NCBI RefSeq assembly: GCF_900176475.1
Contig: NZ_FWXX01000002.1
Location: 186,001 to 250,000, forward strand
Length of the DNA stretch: 64,000 nucleotides
Source: Tropicibacter naphthalenivorans
GTDB lineage: Bacteria; Pseudomonadota; Alphaproteobacteria; Rhodobacterales; Rhodobacteraceae
Direction: 5' to 3'
Within the stretch, counting starts at the first letter, position 1; every line of letters begins with the position of its first letter. Shown here one piece after another: positions 44,853 to 54,133 of the stretch. The notes under the pieces were generated by a model that worked only from the letters and a program-made list of their open reading frames with translations, did no database searches and was not told where the DNA came from. The translations under genes were made by a program, and so were the position numbers.

Positions 44853-45614
44853 TCAGTTGATCAGCGTCGGCTTGGTGTCGTGGGTCGGCTGCTTGGGCAT
44901 GACGCCCAGACGGGTCGCGACCTCGGTATAGGCGTCGGTCAGGCTGCCAAGGTCCTGGCGGAACACGTCCTTGTCCAGCTTCTTGCCGGTCTCGATGTCC
45001 CACAGGCGGCAGCTGTCGGGGCTGATCTCATCGGCGACGATCAGACGCTGGAAGTCGCCTTCGAACACGCGGCCGATCTCGATCTTGAAGTCGATCAGCT
45101 TGATGCCCACACCGTACATCAGACCGGACATGAAATCGTTGACGCGCAGCGCGAGCGAGACGATGTCGTCCATGTCCTGCTGGCTGGCCCAGCCAAAGGC
45201 GGCGATGTGCTCTTCGGTGACCAGTGGGTCGCCCAGGGCGTCGTCCTTGTAGCAATATTCCACGATCGGGCGCGGCAGCTGGGTGCCTTCGGCGACGCCC
45301 AGACGCTTGGTCATCGAGCCCGCGGCATAGTTGCGCACGATGATTTCCAGCGGAATGATCTCGCACGAGCGCACCAGCTGCTCACGCATGTTCAACCGCT
45401 TGAGGAAGTGCGTCGGCACGCCAACCGAGGTCAGCCCGGTCATAAAGAACTCGGACAGGCGGTTGTTCAGCACGCCCTTGCCTTCGATCACGTCCTTCTT
45501 CTCGGCGTTGAAGGCGGTGGCATCGTCCTTGAAGTATTGCACGATGGTGCCCGGCTCGGGGCCTTCGTACAGGATCTTAGCTTTGCCTTCGTAAATTTTC
45601 TTGCGCCGTGCCAT
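44853..45614 (-). CDS. purC: SAICAR synthetase
   Basis: 253 residues from the ATG at 45614 ([22 protein letters not shown]). PurC joins CAIR and Asp using ATP. Landmarks: [26 protein letters not shown] (nucleotide loop), [15 protein letters not shown] and DFKIEIGR. Length is normal for bacterial PurC. AAAGGTC precedes the ATG. It is divergent from the ATPase zeta subunit gene, an arrangement typical of Rhodobacterales, and ends in its own terminator. Confidence 0.97.
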   Translation of the reverse strand: MARRKKIYEGKAKILYEGPEPGTIVQYFKDDATAFNAEKKDVIEGKGVLNNRLSEFFMTGLTSVGVPTHFLKRLNMREQLVRSCEIIPLEIIVRNYAAGSMTKRLGVAEGTQLPRPIVEYCYKDDALGDPLVTEEHIAAFGWASQQDMDDIVSLALRVNDFMSGLMYGVGIKLIDFKIEIGRVFEGDFQRLIVADEISPDSCRLWDIETGKKLDKDVFRQDLGSLTDAYTEVATRLGVMPKQPTHDTKPTLIN

Positions 45615-45846
45615 CTTATGACCTTTCGGAAACCGGAAAACCGCGCAAGATGCGCGGTGTTGGGCCTTCCTTACGGCAAGCGCGCCGCTGCTGCAAGGAA
45701 ATGCGCGTGCTTTCCAGCCCGTCGCCACGGCAAAAGCAGCGCTAACAGGCGGTTTCAATGCCGCAGGCGGTCAAGTGGCGCTTGCGAAGGCGCGCGCGGG
45801 CGGGCATACCGAGCGGTGATATTATCTTCCCGAGGGAGCGAGAGCG

Positions 45847-46161
45847 ATGACCACCTTCGATGACCGCGAGAACGCGTTCGAAAACAAGTTTGCCCATGAC
45901 GAGGAAATGAAATTCCGCGCGCAGGCCCGCTGCAACAAGCTGCTGGGTCTTTGGGCCGCAGAGATGCTTGGCAAGACCGGCGATGACGCCAACGCCTATG
46001 CCGTCGAAGTCGTCAAAGCCGATTTCGAAGAAGCCGGCCACGAGGACGTGGTGCGCAAGGTTGCCGCCGATCTGGGCGACAAGGCCACCGCCGACGAAAT
46101 CCGCGGCAAGATGGCCCAGCTGCTGATCGTGGCGCAAGAGCAGCTGATGAAAGAGGCGTAA
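45847..46161 (+). CDS. F1Fo-ATPase inhibitor zeta subunit (DUF1476)
   Basis: 104 residues, starting MTTFDDRENAFENKFAHDEEMKFRAQARCNKLLGLWAAEMLG. That is the zeta subunit first described in Paracoccus denitrificans, whose N-terminal helix blocks ATP hydrolysis by F1. The C-terminal part is a helical bundle (ADEIRGKMAQLLIVAQEQLMKEA). It is cytoplasmic and monocistronic, with a strong terminator directly after it. GAGGGAGCGAGAGCG precedes the ATG. Confidence 0.93.
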   Translation: MTTFDDRENAFENKFAHDEEMKFRAQARCNKLLGLWAAEMLGKTGDDANAYAVEVVKADFEEAGHEDVVRKVAADLGDKATADEIRGKMAQLLIVAQEQLMKEA

Positions 46162-46186
46162 AGCCCTTCAAATGCGAGCGATTTGG

Positions 46187-46212
46187 CGCGTCCCTGCGGG
46201 GGCGCGTTTTTT
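46187..46212 (+). terminator. Terminator of the zeta subunit gene
   Basis: CGCGTCCC (46187-46194) pairs with GGGGCGCG (46199-46206, one G-U) and is followed by six T. Confidence 0.88.
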
Positions 46213-46388
46213 ATTGCGGTTTTTAGATGTTCCGGGCCTGTTCTGCCCTCTCTTCGCCCGGCCTGAGACGATTTTTCTGGGGATAACCCGGTGAAAACCG
46301 CGACAAGTCTAAACATTCAAATGCTTCCGTTAACTTCTGGCAAGTAGCCCTGAGTGTACATCGCCTTTGGGTTAGTTGGAGTGGGTCT

Positions 46389-48248
46389 TTGAAAGCAGCG
46401 TTTGAACAGGTTCCGGATATGGCGCGGCGCGTATTGCCGCTGGCGATGGGGGCCGTCTTGGTGGCCCTGCTCTATGTCAAGGCGCGCAGCCTTGATTGGG
46501 GGCTGGTGGCCGAGGCCTTTTACGACATTCCTATGTGGCGCTGGGTCGGCGCGGCTGTGGCTTCGGGGCTGAGCTTCTGGGCCATTGCGCAATATGACGT
46601 GATCGCGCACCGCCATTTTCGCACCCGCCTGCCCGAAGGGCACGCCCGCCTGTCCAGCGCCGCCGCCATCGCGGTGGGACAGACGACGGGATTCGGCCCG
46701 GCTGTTGGCGCGGCGCTGCGTTGGCGTTTGATGCCGGTTCTGGGGCACGCCATGGTGCTGCGGATCACCGCCTTTGTGACGCTGTGCTTCTTTGTGGCGT
46801 GGGGCTTGCTGGCGGCGACGGTGGCCGTGCCGGTGCTGGCCGGGGTGCCTTGGGCCGCGCTGCTGGCCTTTCCCGTGGGGGCTTTTGCGCTGGCGGCCTT
46901 GATGCTGCGCTATCCACGTATGTCTTTGATGGGCAAGCGGATTGACTTGCCATCTCTGCCGGCGCTGGGCCATCTGGTGGCTTTGGCGGCCTGCGATCTG
47001 ATCTTTGCCGGGCTGGCGCTGCACCTATTGCTGCCGCCAGAGCTTGCGCCGCCGCTGTGGTCGCTGATCGCCGCCTTTACGCTTGCGCTGGGCGCGGGGA
47101 TGATCGGCGGCACGCCGGGCGGTGTCGGCCCGTTTGAACTTGCGCTGGTGACGCTGCTGCCGGGGACGGCCACCGCGCATCTGGCCGCCGCGCTGATCGC
47201 CTTTCGCGTGGTCTATTACGCGCTGCCCTGCATCCTGGGGGCCAGCTATGCCTTTTTGGCGCGGCCCGATCGCATCGCGCCCCCGTCAGAGCGTGAAGCG
47301 CCGCTGTTCGGTGCCCGCGCCGAGCACCCCATTGCCGCGCAGAACGACAGCTTTGCGCTGACCGCCTCTGGGGCAGAGGCCTGCCTGCTGCGCAGCCCGC
47401 AAAGCCTGACGCTGTTCCTGGGGCCAACGCGCGGCCATCTGTCCACGCTGCTGCCCGCCCTCAAGCGCGAGGCACGGCAGCAAAACCGCCTGCCCTGCCT
47501 GTACAAGCTGACCGCTCAGGACGCCGCAGAGGCGCGGCGCGCGGGCTGGCACGTGGTGCCCTTTGCGGTCGAGGCCACCTTGGATGCCCAGGCGTTCACC
47601 CTCGACGGGCCAGAGCGCCGACAGCTGCGCCGCTTTTTGCGCAAGGCCGAAACAGCCGGTGTCACCTGCGGGCCGATCACCAACCCCGATTGGGAACGGA
47701 TGATGGAAATCCACTGCGCCTGGGAGGACATGCACGGCCAAGAACGCGGCCTGACCATGGGGCGGTTCTGCCCACTGTATCTGCGCGACAAGCCGATGTT
47801 CGGCGCGTGGCTGAATGGCGAACTGGTCGCCTTCATCTCTGCGGTGCAGGGGACCGAGGGGCTGAGCCTTGACCTGATGCGACACCTGCCCGACCTGCCC
47901 CAAGGGGTGATGCACGCGCTGATCCATGCCATGATCCTTGATGCGCGCGCCTCCAATATCAAAGAGGTGTCGCTCGCCGCCCTGCCCCATCCGACCCTGC
48001 CCAAGCGGCTGGCCGATTGCGCCGGGCTGACGCGGTTCAAGTCCAGCTTTGCCCCGGCGTGGCGTCCGCTGTACATCGGCGCCCCGAACCCCGCCGCTCT
48101 GGCGCTGACCGCTCTGGACATCCGCATCGCGATCCTCAACCCCGCCCCGCTGGAGCGCACCACCATGGACCTATGGGAGCTGGACGCGCTGATCGACGAC
48201 GCCATCGCCCCCATTGTCGAGACGCCGGAGTTGCGCGAGGCAAGCTAA
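46389..48248 (+). CDS. MprF-like membrane protein with LPG synthase (DUF2156) domain
   Basis: 619 residues, taken from a TTG at 46389 with GGAG seven bases upstream; an ATG at 46419 is an alternative. The first ~300 residues have about seven helices (UPF0104-like lipid flippase region, with TTGFGPAVGAAL and GGTPGGVGPFELALVTLLPG). The rest is a GNAT-fold domain: RRQLRRFLRKAETAGV, MMEIHCAWEDMHGQERGLTMGRF, LVAFISAVQGTEGLSLDLMRHLPDLPQGVMHALI. MprF proteins transfer Lys or Ala from tRNA to phosphatidylglycerol and flip the product. The membrane part is shorter than in full MprF, so substrate and flippase activity are uncertain. Confidence 0.85.
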   Translation: MKAAFEQVPDMARRVLPLAMGAVLVALLYVKARSLDWGLVAEAFYDIPMWRWVGAAVASGLSFWAIAQYDVIAHRHFRTRLPEGHARLSSAAAIAVGQTTGFGPAVGAALRWRLMPVLGHAMVLRITAFVTLCFFVAWGLLAATVAVPVLAGVPWAALLAFPVGAFALAALMLRYPRMSLMGKRIDLPSLPALGHLVALAACDLIFAGLALHLLLPPELAPPLWSLIAAFTLALGAGMIGGTPGGVGPFELALVTLLPGTATAHLAAALIAFRVVYYALPCILGASYAFLARPDRIAPPSEREAPLFGARAEHPIAAQNDSFALTASGAEACLLRSPQSLTLFLGPTRGHLSTLLPALKREARQQNRLPCLYKLTAQDAAEARRAGWHVVPFAVEATLDAQAFTLDGPERRQLRRFLRKAETAGVTCGPITNPDWERMMEIHCAWEDMHGQERGLTMGRFCPLYLRDKPMFGAWLNGELVAFISAVQGTEGLSLDLMRHLPDLPQGVMHALIHAMILDARASNIKEVSLAALPHPTLPKRLADCAGLTRFKSSFAPAWRPLYIGAPNPAALALTALDIRIAILNPAPLERTTMDLWELDALIDDAIAPIVETPELREAS

Positions 48249-48315
48249 CGCGCGGTCTTGCTTTTGACCGAATGGTCTGCGCAGATGCCTCGGCAACAAG
48301 ACCAGGACCCCGACG

Positions 48316-49182
48316 ATGAACGACACTTTGCGCGCCTGCCTTTGGATGATTGGCGCCATTGCGTCCTTTACCACCATGGCGGTGGCGGGGCGCGCGGTCA
48401 GCCTGACGCTCGACACCTTCGAGATCATGCTGTTCCGCTCGCTCATCGGGATTGTCATCGTGTTGGTGGTTGCCTCGATCACCGGCGCGCGCCGCCAGAT
48501 CACGCGGCGGTCCATGGGCACCCACCTGATCCGCAACCTGTTTCACTTTTCGGGGCAGAACCTGTGGTTCTACTCGATCACCGTGATCCCGCTGGCGCAG
48601 GTCTTTGCGATCGAGTTTACCTCGCCGTTCTGGGTGATGCTCATGGGCGCAGTCATCCTGGGCGAGCGGCTGACGCCCAACCGCGTGGCGGCGGCGGCGC
48701 TGGGCTTTGTCGGTATCCTGATCGTGACGCGCCCCTCGGCGGACACGTTGGAATGGGGACAATTGACGGCGGCCCTCGCGGCGATCGGCTTTGCCGGATC
48801 GGCGGTCTACACCCGCCGCCTGACCCGGACCGAATCCATCACCTGCATCCTGTTCTGGCTGACCGTCATGCAGGCCGCCTTTGGCCTGATCTGCGCCGGG
48901 ATCGACGGGGATATCGCGCTGCCCACCGCGGACAACTGGCCTTGGGTCATCGTCATCGCCTGCGCGGGCCTTGTGGCGCATTTCTGCCTGACCACTGCCC
49001 TGTCGCTGGCCCCGGCCACGGTGGTGATGCCCATCGACTTTACCCGCCTGCCGGTGATCGCCATCGTCGGGATGCTGCTGTATCGCGAGGCGCTGGACCT
49101 GTGGGTGTTTGTGGGCGCGGCGGTCATTTTCGGCGCCAATTACGCCAACATCTGGTTTGAAACCCGCCGCCGCACCACATGA
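48316..49182 (+). CDS. EamA/DMT family transporter
   Basis: 288 residues with ten helices in two five-helix EamA repeats. The first repeat ends GAVILGERLTPNRVAAAALGFVGILIVTRP and the second FTRLPVIAIVGMLLYREALDLWVFVGAAVIFGANYANIW. The family moves small metabolites (riboflavin, amino acids, SAM) and the substrate cannot be told here. It begins MNDTLRACLWMIGAIASF. It is co-directional with the MprF-like gene, 67 bp downstream. Confidence 0.9.
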   Translation: MNDTLRACLWMIGAIASFTTMAVAGRAVSLTLDTFEIMLFRSLIGIVIVLVVASITGARRQITRRSMGTHLIRNLFHFSGQNLWFYSITVIPLAQVFAIEFTSPFWVMLMGAVILGERLTPNRVAAAALGFVGILIVTRPSADTLEWGQLTAALAAIGFAGSAVYTRRLTRTESITCILFWLTVMQAAFGLICAGIDGDIALPTADNWPWVIVIACAGLVAHFCLTTALSLAPATVVMPIDFTRLPVIAIVGMLLYREALDLWVFVGAAVIFGANYANIWFETRRRTT

Positions 49183-49310
49183 CAACAGTGTGACTTAAAC
49201 GTGACGCAGCGTCGCGCGACGTTAACCTGACGCCCCGTCAAAGATTGACCCAAGCGGCTTTCCGCTCATACCGTTTTCCCGAGGGACTTCCCGCCAATCG
49301 GGAATGAGGG

Positions 49311-50573
49311 ATGGATATGAAAAAGACAGCTTTGGGCGCGGTTGCGCTGGCATTGACAAGCACCACCGCACTGGCAGGCGGCATCGAACGGTCCGTGATC
49401 GACTACGGCGTTCTATTCCAGCCGGGCACGCAACTCACGTTTTCCACCGCGCTGGTCAGCCCCAAGGTGTCGGGCACCTATGACGCGGCGCTGGGCGGCG
49501 GCTCGACCGGGAACATGGCCGAGAACTATGCCTCTTACGGGTTTTCGTACAAGAACCAGTTCACCGACAAGCTGGCCTTTGCTCTGTATAACAACGACGC
49601 ATACGGCGCGGACGCGCTGTACACCCAAGGCGCCTACACCGGCCTGACCGCCACGTGGGACAGCAACCAGACCGCGGCGATGCTGCGCTATCAGGTGGCG
49701 GACCGCATTTCGGTCTACGGCGGCGTGCGCTACGTGCGCTCCAGCGCCGAGATCCTGATCCCCGATCAGATGATCCGCCCGTCCGTCCAGAGCCAGTTGA
49801 CCGACGGCGTCACCCAGTTGCAAAACGCCCAAGCGGCCTTGGCTGGTCTGGGTCAAGGTGCGGGCGACGCGCAATACGACACCGTCACCGCCCAGTTGCA
49901 GGCCACACAGACCCGTCTGGCACAGGCAAATGCAGCGCCCTTTGGCACCTTTACCTACACGGCGGACAGCAACGTCGACGGGCAGTTCGGCTATGTGCTT
50001 GGCGCGGCGTATGAAATCCCCGATATCGCGCTGCGCGTCGGCCTGACGTGGGAAAGCGCCATCACCCATAAGTTCGACACCAACGAGGCGCTGGCCGGTG
50101 CGGGCCTGAACGCCACCACCCAGACCGAGATCGAAATGCCGCAGAGCGTTGCGCTGGATTTCCAAAGCGGCGTGGCCGCGGGCACCTTGGTCTTTGGTCA
50201 GGTCAAGTGGACGGAGTGGTCCAAGTGGGAAGTCCGCACCCCCGGTTATGAGGCGTTCAGCGGCGACGCGGTCACCGGCATCGACAACGACACCTGGACG
50301 TATCGTCTGGGCATTGGTCGCAAGTTCTCGGACTCCGTGTCCGGCTTTGCGCAGGTCACCTATGAACCCAGCAACGGCGCGGTTGCCTCGCGCCTCAGCC
50401 CCACCGACGGCAAGATTTCCTTTGGCATCGGCGGTCAGGTCACCGAGGGCAACATGAAGATGCGCGGCGGGATCGAATACGTCAAACTGGGCGACGCCAC
50501 CGACGCCTCTGGCACCAAGTTCAAGGGCAACTCGGCCATCGGCATGGGGCTGTCGTTCACCGTCAGCTTCTAA
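49311..50573 (+). CDS. Outer-membrane porin of the FadL/OmpP1 family
   Basis: 420 residues with a signal peptide (MKKTALGAVALALTSTTALA). The mature part is a beta-barrel of alternating strands, with IEMPQSVALDFQSGVAAGTLVFGQVKWTEWSKWEVRTPGY as the family signature and a C-terminal strand ending GLSFTVSF, where the final Phe is the BAM signal. A 60-residue insert (QSQLTDGVTQLQNAQAALAGLGQ) forms a helical, surface-exposed loop. FadL homologues import fatty acids or other hydrophobic compounds. Upstream (49183-49310) is a GC inverted repeat near GTGACGCAGCGTCGC but no clear promoter. Confidence 0.92.
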   Translation: MDMKKTALGAVALALTSTTALAGGIERSVIDYGVLFQPGTQLTFSTALVSPKVSGTYDAALGGGSTGNMAENYASYGFSYKNQFTDKLAFALYNNDAYGADALYTQGAYTGLTATWDSNQTAAMLRYQVADRISVYGGVRYVRSSAEILIPDQMIRPSVQSQLTDGVTQLQNAQAALAGLGQGAGDAQYDTVTAQLQATQTRLAQANAAPFGTFTYTADSNVDGQFGYVLGAAYEIPDIALRVGLTWESAITHKFDTNEALAGAGLNATTQTEIEMPQSVALDFQSGVAAGTLVFGQVKWTEWSKWEVRTPGYEAFSGDAVTGIDNDTWTYRLGIGRKFSDSVSGFAQVTYEPSNGAVASRLSPTDGKISFGIGGQVTEGNMKMRGGIEYVKLGDATDASGTKFKGNSAIGMGLSFTVSF

Positions 50574-50592
50574 GCCTTTGACATAAGGTTCC

Positions 50593-50625
50593 AAAACGCC
50601 CGAGGGGAAACCTTTGGGCGTTTTT
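50593..50625 (+). terminator. Porin gene terminator
   Basis: AAAACGCCC pairs with GGGCGTTTTT around GAGGGGAAACCTTT, followed by CTTTTT. Located 20 bp after the stop. Confidence 0.88.
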
Positions 50626-50693
50626 CTTTTTCCCCCGCGTAAAACCGCAGCTTTCGGGTCGCACGCGCCCTCGCGCCAAGGCAAAGTCCCGCC

Positions 50694-51596
50694 ATGACAC
50701 AGACATCCATTTCCACCCGTGCCTGGGCCGAGCTGATCTTGCTGGGCGTGATCTGGGGCGGTTCCTTTTTGGCGACGCGGACGGCGCTGGACGAGGTCGG
50801 CCCGCTGACCACGGTACTGTGGCGCACGGGGCTGGCCGCCGCGATCCTCTGGCCGATTGTCTGGGCCAAGGGGATGCGCGCCCCGCGCGGAGGCCGCATC
50901 TGGGGCGCGCTGTTGGTCATGGGTCTCTTGAACAACGCCCTGCCCTTTTCGCTGCTGGCTTGGGGGCAGCAATACATCGCCTCCAGCCTGACCTCGATCC
51001 TCAACGGCACCACGGCGATTTTCGGCGTGATCATCGCGGCGCTGGTCTTTGCCGATGAGCGGTTGACCGCGCGGAAATCTCTTGGGGTGTTGATCGGTTT
51101 TGCCGGGGTGATCACCGCCATCGGCCCTGCCGCCTTGATGGAGTTTGACATCCGCTCTACCGCGCAACTCGCTGTCCTTGGCGCAACATTTTGTTACGGG
51201 TTGTCAGGGGCTTGGGCGCGGGCGACCCTGCGCGGGCTGGCCCCATTAGAGGCCGCCGCCGGGATGCTGACCTGCTCTGCCGTCTTGATGATCGGGCCGA
51301 CATTGGCCGTCGAAGGCCTCCCGAGCGTGAGCCTCAGCGCCTCTACCTGGGCGGGCCTGATCTATGTCTCGGCGATCTCGACCAGTTTTGCCTACCTCGT
51401 GTACTACCGCGTGCTGGCCATGGCGGGTGCGGGCAACCTGATGCTGGTAACCTTGATGACGCCCCCCGTCGCTATTGTGCTGGGCGCCTATGTGCGGGAC
51501 GAAGCGCTGTTGCCCTCGGCCTACCTAGGCCTTGCGCTGCTGGCGGTGGGCTTGCTGATCATCGACGGGCGGCTCTTGCGCAAACGCGCCATTTGA
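50694..51596 (+). CDS. EamA/DMT family transporter, second copy
   Basis: 300 residues with ten helices in two EamA halves: GVIWGGSFLATRTALDEVGP in the first repeat and LVTLMTPPVAIVLGAYVRDEALLPSAYLGLALLAVGLLIIDGRLL at the end. It is not a close copy of the transporter at 48316, so the two arose by an old divergence. The substrate is unknown. It starts MTQTSISTRAWAELILLGVIW and stands alone after the porin terminator. Confidence 0.9.
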   Translation: MTQTSISTRAWAELILLGVIWGGSFLATRTALDEVGPLTTVLWRTGLAAAILWPIVWAKGMRAPRGGRIWGALLVMGLLNNALPFSLLAWGQQYIASSLTSILNGTTAIFGVIIAALVFADERLTARKSLGVLIGFAGVITAIGPAALMEFDIRSTAQLAVLGATFCYGLSGAWARATLRGLAPLEAAAGMLTCSAVLMIGPTLAVEGLPSVSLSASTWAGLIYVSAISTSFAYLVYYRVLAMAGAGNLMLVTLMTPPVAIVLGAYVRDEALLPSAYLGLALLAVGLLIIDGRLLRKRAI

Positions 51597-51648
51597 CGAA
51601 AACGCCCCGCCGCCCTAAAGCATGGGAAACCTTAACGCAGGACCGCCG

Positions 51649-52521
51649 ATGCTTTACTCTTCTGCCCAGGACTGGCGCGCCGCCCAGAACAAACGTGTCG
51701 TGATTTTCGCCATGTCGGGGCTGGGGAAAACCTATGTGTCCGACCTGCTGCGCGACAGCGGTGAGTGGTTTCACTACTCGGTCGATTACCGCATCGGCAC
51801 GCGTTACATGGGCGAATACATCGTCGACAACGCCAAGCGCCACGCCATGCAGGTGCCCTTTCTGCGCGATCTGCTGCTGAGCGATTCGATCTACATCGGC
51901 TCGAACATCTCGTTTGAGAACCTGACGCCGGTGTCGACCTATCTGGGCAAACCGGGCAACCCGGAGCTTGGCGGGATGGAGATGGCAGAGTATCGCCGCC
52001 GCCAGGCGCAATTCGAACGGGCCGAGCGGCTCGCCCTGCTCGACACCAGCTATTTCATCGACCGCGCGCAGGATCTGTACGGCTATCCGCATTTCGTCTG
52101 CGACACCGGCGGCAGCATTTGTGAATGGGTGGACCCGGCGAATCCCAAGGACGAAATCCTGTCCGCCCTGTCGCAAGTGGCGCAAATGGTGTGGATTCGC
52201 GGCTCTGACGAGCACACCGAAGAGTTGATCCGCCGCTTTGACCGCGCGCCCAAGCCCATGGCCTACCGTCCCGATTTCCTCGAAACCGCCTGGACGCGCT
52301 ATCTGGATGAAACCGGCCAATCAGAGGCCGAAGTGAACCCCGACGCCTTTATTCGTTGGACTTATGCGCAGGCTTTGGCCCACCGCCAGCCGATCTACGA
52401 AGAGATGGCCAAGCGCTGGGGCGTCATTGTCGAAGCCTCCGATATGGCAACAGTGCGCGATCAACACGACTTTGTTGCCGTGATTGGCAAGGCTCTTGAG
52501 AGCCGGGGCGAATCCGCTTAG
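51649..52521 (+). CDS. Uncharacterised P-loop ATPase/kinase-like protein
   Basis: 290 residues from the ATG at 51649 (MLYSSAQDWRAAQNKRVVIFAMSGLGKTYVSDLL), with AGGACC upstream. The nucleotide loop is AMSGLGKTY. A kinase-like layout follows: SVDYRIGTRYMGEY and HFVCDTGGSICEWVDP, with arginine-rich helices (EYRRRQAQFERAERLALL). It resembles nucleoside/shikimate-type kinases in topology but I do not recognise the family. It sits 31 bp before peptide deformylase on the same strand. Confidence 0.8.
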   Translation: MLYSSAQDWRAAQNKRVVIFAMSGLGKTYVSDLLRDSGEWFHYSVDYRIGTRYMGEYIVDNAKRHAMQVPFLRDLLLSDSIYIGSNISFENLTPVSTYLGKPGNPELGGMEMAEYRRRQAQFERAERLALLDTSYFIDRAQDLYGYPHFVCDTGGSICEWVDPANPKDEILSALSQVAQMVWIRGSDEHTEELIRRFDRAPKPMAYRPDFLETAWTRYLDETGQSEAEVNPDAFIRWTYAQALAHRQPIYEEMAKRWGVIVEASDMATVRDQHDFVAVIGKALESRGESA

Positions 52522-52552
52522 GGCGTGGTCCCTCAGACGACAAGAGACGACC

Positions 52553-53065
52553 ATGACTGACGCCCCTATCCTGCCCATCGACCACCCGCTTATGTCCGAA
52601 CCGTCGGACCCGGTGACCGATTTCGATGGGTTCATCGCCGAACTCGCCGACGAGATGTTCGAAGTGATGGACATGGCGGGCGGTCAGGGTCTTGCGGCTG
52701 TGCAGATCGGCGTGCCGCTGCGGCTGATCGTGGTGGATATGCCCGATGCCATGGGCGAACAGCACCGCATGGCGCTGGCCAACCCGCGGATCATCGCCCG
52801 CTCGGACACCATGGAAACCCGCGAAGAGGGCTGCCTGTCCCTGCCCGATCACGAGCTCGAAGTGCCGCGCTACACCCATATCGAGGTCGCCTTTACCCAT
52901 CTGACCGGCGAAGACGACACGCTGATCGCCCATGGCCCGCTCGCCGTGGCGCTTCAGCACGAAATCGACCACACCGATGGCATCCTGTTCTTTGACCGCG
53001 TGGCACGCCTGCGCCGGTCGCGCGCGGCGGGCTACTTTGCCAAGCCCATCCCGCCGCAAGAGTGA
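52553..53065 (+). CDS. def: Peptide deformylase
   Basis: 170 residues from the ATG at 52553. The three metal/active-site motifs are intact: QGLAAVQIG, REEGCLSLP and LQHEIDHTDGILF. It removes formyl from the N-terminal Met of new proteins with a Cys-His-His bound metal. The N-terminal extension MTDAPILPIDHPLMSEPSDPVTDFDG differs slightly from the classic Def start, so this may be a second deformylase; the genome could hold another beside fmt. CAAGAGACGACC precedes the ATG, a weak ribosome binding site. Confidence 0.92.
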   Translation: MTDAPILPIDHPLMSEPSDPVTDFDGFIAELADEMFEVMDMAGGQGLAAVQIGVPLRLIVVDMPDAMGEQHRMALANPRIIARSDTMETREEGCLSLPDHELEVPRYTHIEVAFTHLTGEDDTLIAHGPLAVALQHEIDHTDGILFFDRVARLRRSRAAGYFAKPIPPQE

Positions 53066-53152
53066 CACGTCACCTCTCGGCCATCTGAATAAAAGCGTGC
53101 GGAAGCACTCCTTTGGATCACCTCTCGCTTGCCTTTTGCGCTGCAAGGGAAC

Positions 53153-53181
53153 TTGTCACCGCAGGGCAACTCCCCTATCTG
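53153..53181 (+). promoter_or_regulatory. metA promoter
   Basis: TTGTCA (53153-53158), a 17-bp spacer, TATCTG (53176-53181). It puts the start about 22 bp before the metA ATG, which leaves too little leader for a SAM riboswitch. Confidence 0.6.
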
Positions 53182-53209
53182 TGTGCCTCGCATAACGAGG
53201 ATCACGACG

Positions 53210-54133
53210 ATGCCGATCAAACTGCCTTCCGACCTGCCTGCCTTTGACGTGCTCACGCGCGAAGGCGTCATGGTCATGGCAGAAGAGGCCGCCGACCGTC
53301 AGGACATCCGCCCCTTGCGCATCGGCCTGCTGAACCTGATGCCCAAGAAAATCCAGACCGAGAACCAGTTCGCGCGGCTGATCGGGTCGACGCCCTTGCA
53401 GATCGAGTTTTCGCTGATCCGCATGTCCGAGCATCAGACCAAGAACACCGCCGCCGAACACATGGAGACCTTCTACCGCCCCTTCTCCGAGGTGGCCGAA
53501 ACGGGGGAAAAGTTCGACGGCCTGATCATCACAGGCGCGCCGATCGAACATCTACCGTTTGAGGACGTCACCTATTGGGACGAGCTGTGCCAGATTTTCG
53601 ACTGGACACAGACCCATGTGCATTCCACCCTTGGCGTGTGCTGGGGCGGCATGGCGATGATCAACTATTTCCACGGCGTGCCCAAGCACCTGCTGGACCA
53701 CAAAGCCTTTGGCGCGGTGCGTCACACGGTGCTGGATGCGGCCTCGCCCTATCTGCGCGGGTTCTCGGACGATATCGTCGTGCCGGTCTCGCGCTGGACG
53801 GAACTGCGCCGCGAGGAAATCAATGCAGGCGGCGGGCTGAACATCCTGATCGATTCCGACGAAACCGGCCCCTGTCTGGTCGAAGATCCGGGCCATCGCG
53901 CGCTCTATGTCTTTAACCATTTTGAGTATGACAAGGGCACGCTCAAGGAAGAGTATGACCGCGATGTCGCCGCCGGTAAGCCAATCAATGTACCCGCGAA
54001 TTACTATCCGGACGACGACCCCAGCCAGCCGCCGCAGAACCGGTGGCGCAGCCATGCGCATCTGCTTTATGGCAACTGGATTAACCAAATTTACCAGACC
54101 ACGCAGTTCGACCTGTCCAAGATCGGCAGCTGA
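53210..54133 (+). CDS. metA: Homoserine O-acyltransferase, MetA family (acetyl type predicted)
   Basis: 307 residues, from the ATG at 53210 ([20 protein letters not shown]). Catalytic Cys in [10 protein letters not shown] and the His in VFNHFEYD. It activates homoserine in methionine synthesis. The residue after TGAPI is Glu ([12 protein letters not shown]), where E. coli MetA has Gly; in this family that Glu favours acetyl-CoA over succinyl-CoA. AACGAGGATCACGACG precedes the ATG. The hydrolase gene follows immediately after its stop. Confidence 0.94.
   Translation: MPIKLPSDLPAFDVLTREGVMVMAEEAADRQDIRPLRIGLLNLMPKKIQTENQFARLIGSTPLQIEFSLIRMSEHQTKNTAAEHMETFYRPFSEVAETGEKFDGLIITGAPIEHLPFEDVTYWDELCQIFDWTQTHVHSTLGVCWGGMAMINYFHGVPKHLLDHKAFGAVRHTVLDAASPYLRGFSDDIVVPVSRWTELRREEINAGGGLNILIDSDETGPCLVEDPGHRALYVFNHFEYDKGTLKEEYDRDVAAGKPINVPANYYPDDDPSQPPQNRWRSHAHLLYGNWINQIYQTTQFDLSKIGS

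Noticed and set aside
53114-53123. GGATCACCTC resembling a 16S rRNA 3' end
   Set aside because: Ten bases only, with no rRNA sequence around it; chance match.
53066-53209. SAM riboswitch upstream of metA
   Set aside because: A good promoter at 53153-53181 leaves only about 20 nt of leader, and SAM-II consensus bases (for instance GCTAAA near the ribosome binding site) are absent. A covariance model search would settle it.
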